52,625 nucleotides of DNA from contig JAAYUG010000136.1 of assembly GCA_012517825.1 (NCBI GenBank), positions 1-52,625 of the forward strand, written 5' to 3'. A program made the translations under genes and the position numbers. The notes beneath the pieces were generated by a model that did no database searches, was not told the DNA's origin, and saw only the letters and a list, made by a program, of their open reading frames with translations. This stretch comes from Bacteroidales bacterium (lineage in GTDB: Bacteria > Bacteroidota > Bacteroidia > Bacteroidales > JAAYUG01). Each line of letters starts with the position of its first letter. The first letter of the stretch is position 1. This document shows, in pieces, positions 52,120 through 52,625 of the stretch.

Positions 52120-52419
52120 ATGGCTGATATGGCGCAGGGAAATACTCAGGAGCTTCAGGTGCTGGTTTTTCAACGCAACGATTGTTCTGTTTGTCACGCT
52201 ATTGAACCAAAGCTGAAGGAACTTTTCAGCCGATATGCCTTGTTGCAGGTAAAATGGATTGATGTTGAAGAAATACCGGAGATGGCGGGCCGGTATCTGG
52301 TTTTCACTGTTCCGGCGGTACTGCTTCTCTATGAAGGAAAGGAACAGTTCCGTCTTGTACGAAATTTCGCCCTGTCGGAACTGGAACAAAAAATCAATAA
52401 GGTTTTGCAGTATTTCTGA
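52120..52419 (+). CDS. Thioredoxin-like protein
   Basis: 99 residues from the ATG at 52120; an earlier in-frame ATG at 52015 lies within ispF. The thioredoxin fold is recognisable: QVLVFQRNDCSVCHAIEPKL with active-site Cys22 and Cys25 (CSVC), then WIDVEEIPEMAGRYLVFTVPAVLLLY with the cis-proline (TVPA), and a closing helix. There is no signal peptide, so it acts in the cytoplasm. The CSVC centre differs from thioredoxin's CGPC, so the redox partner is unknown. Confidence 0.88.
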   Translation: MADMAQGNTQELQVLVFQRNDCSVCHAIEPKLKELFSRYALLQVKWIDVEEIPEMAGRYLVFTVPAVLLLYEGKEQFRLVRNFALSELEQKINKVLQYF

Positions 52420-52449
52420 CAGAATATCTTACCGTGTAAGAATATTCTG
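52420..52449. terminator. Stem-loop at convergent gene ends
   Basis: CAGAATATCTTAC, CGT loop, GTAAGAATATTCTG: a 13-bp stem with one bulged base, beginning right after the thioredoxin-like stop and covering the last codons of the minus-strand gene. It probably serves as a transcript end for both. Confidence 0.5.
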
Positions 52450-52625
52450 CACGGTATTGATTTCACTCTGATCATCGACAGTATAGGTAAGGGAGATCTG
52501 ATCGAATCGTCCGTTCACACTTCCGCTTCCTGAGATCGAAAAACCATCTACCGTCTGGACAGGAATGCTCAGGTAATACCCCTGAATCAGGATGCGTACC
52601 TTTCTGGATTGTCCGAGCTGATAGA
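52429..52625 (-). CDS. Unrecognised protein, C-terminal 65 residues (cut by window edge)
   Basis: The minus strand has an open frame from the right edge to a TAA at 52429. The visible part (YQLGQSRKVRILIQGYYLSI ... SISGSGSVNGRFDQ ... TVQNILTR) is beta-strand-rich with alternating hydrophobic residues and a Gly/Ser turn. It resembles the tail of small secreted or lipoprotein beta-barrels common in Bacteroidota, but I cannot name a family. It converges with the thioredoxin-like gene. Confidence 0.6.
   Translation of the reverse strand, partial: YQLGQSRKVRILIQGYYLSIPVQTVDGFSISGSGSVNGRFDQISLTYTVDDQSEINTVQNILTR

Noticed and set aside
1-52625. CRISPR arrays, tRNA genes, insertion sequences
   Set aside because: No regularly spaced direct repeats, no cloverleaf-like segments and no transposase frames were recognised on either strand by reading; a tRNAscan or ISfinder search was not possible.

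Overview
The window comes from a member of the Bacteroidota, most likely class Bacteroidia; I cannot name a species. The evidence is type IX secretion genes (plug protein, porU, porV, a PorP/SprF-like protein, gldJ), a complete Na+-translocating NADH:quinone reductase with its flavin transferase, a 40-residue THX ribosomal protein, a fused alpha/beta 2-oxoacid dehydrogenase E1, and repeated matches to the Bacteroidota promoter (TTG, about 19 bp, TAnnTTTG) at mapped starts. I see no tRNA, rRNA, CRISPR array, insertion sequence or phage gene. Coding density is high and no stretch over 300 bases lacks a gene.

Layout. 1-2377: a truncated ALDH7-type aldehyde dehydrogenase (minus) diverges from pruA (plus); the AT-rich gap carries repeated TGTAAA boxes. 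2393-3661: the type IX plug protein (minus). 3810-10666: nqrABCDEF-apbE, a tight operon for the respiratory sodium pump and the lipoprotein that flavinylates it. 10693-12645: an aldo/keto reductase, the tiny THX gene and two small Cys-rich single-span membrane proteins. 12797-15883: fused E1 and a YqgE/AlgH protein. 15898-18045: a minus-strand operon holA-rhomboid-gmhB. 18117-19131: an HsdR-N-like protein and an acetyltransferase.

19131-27000 holds three consecutive paralogous TPR/PD40 envelope proteins with three different C-termini: none, an OmpA peptidoglycan-binding domain, and a roughly 790-residue array of about twelve 65-69-residue helical repeats ending in a membrane anchor. This is the least explained part of the window and the best candidate for an undescribed envelope system.

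27196-32632 (minus): the E2 acyltransferase that probably serves the distant E1, a glycosyltransferase fused to a degraded sugar-phosphate transferase-like region, lysA and recR. 32750-38866: a sodium/solute symporter converging on an alaS/acyl-CoA ligase pair. 39015-42380: an M23 peptidase, a MerR regulator, a NIF3-type protein and a coiled-coil zinc-ribbon protein. 42398-51548: the murF-gldJ-porP-like (minus) / porU-porV (plus) type IX secretion and gliding locus. 51636 to the end: ispF, a thioredoxin-like protein and the 3' end of an unrecognised gene.

Together, the nqr pump can energise the Na+/solute symporter. The plug protein, PorU, PorV and GldJ belong to the export and attachment route for C-terminal-domain proteins, and the TPR/PD40 proteins look like envelope scaffolds that could link that route to peptidoglycan or the inner membrane (inference).
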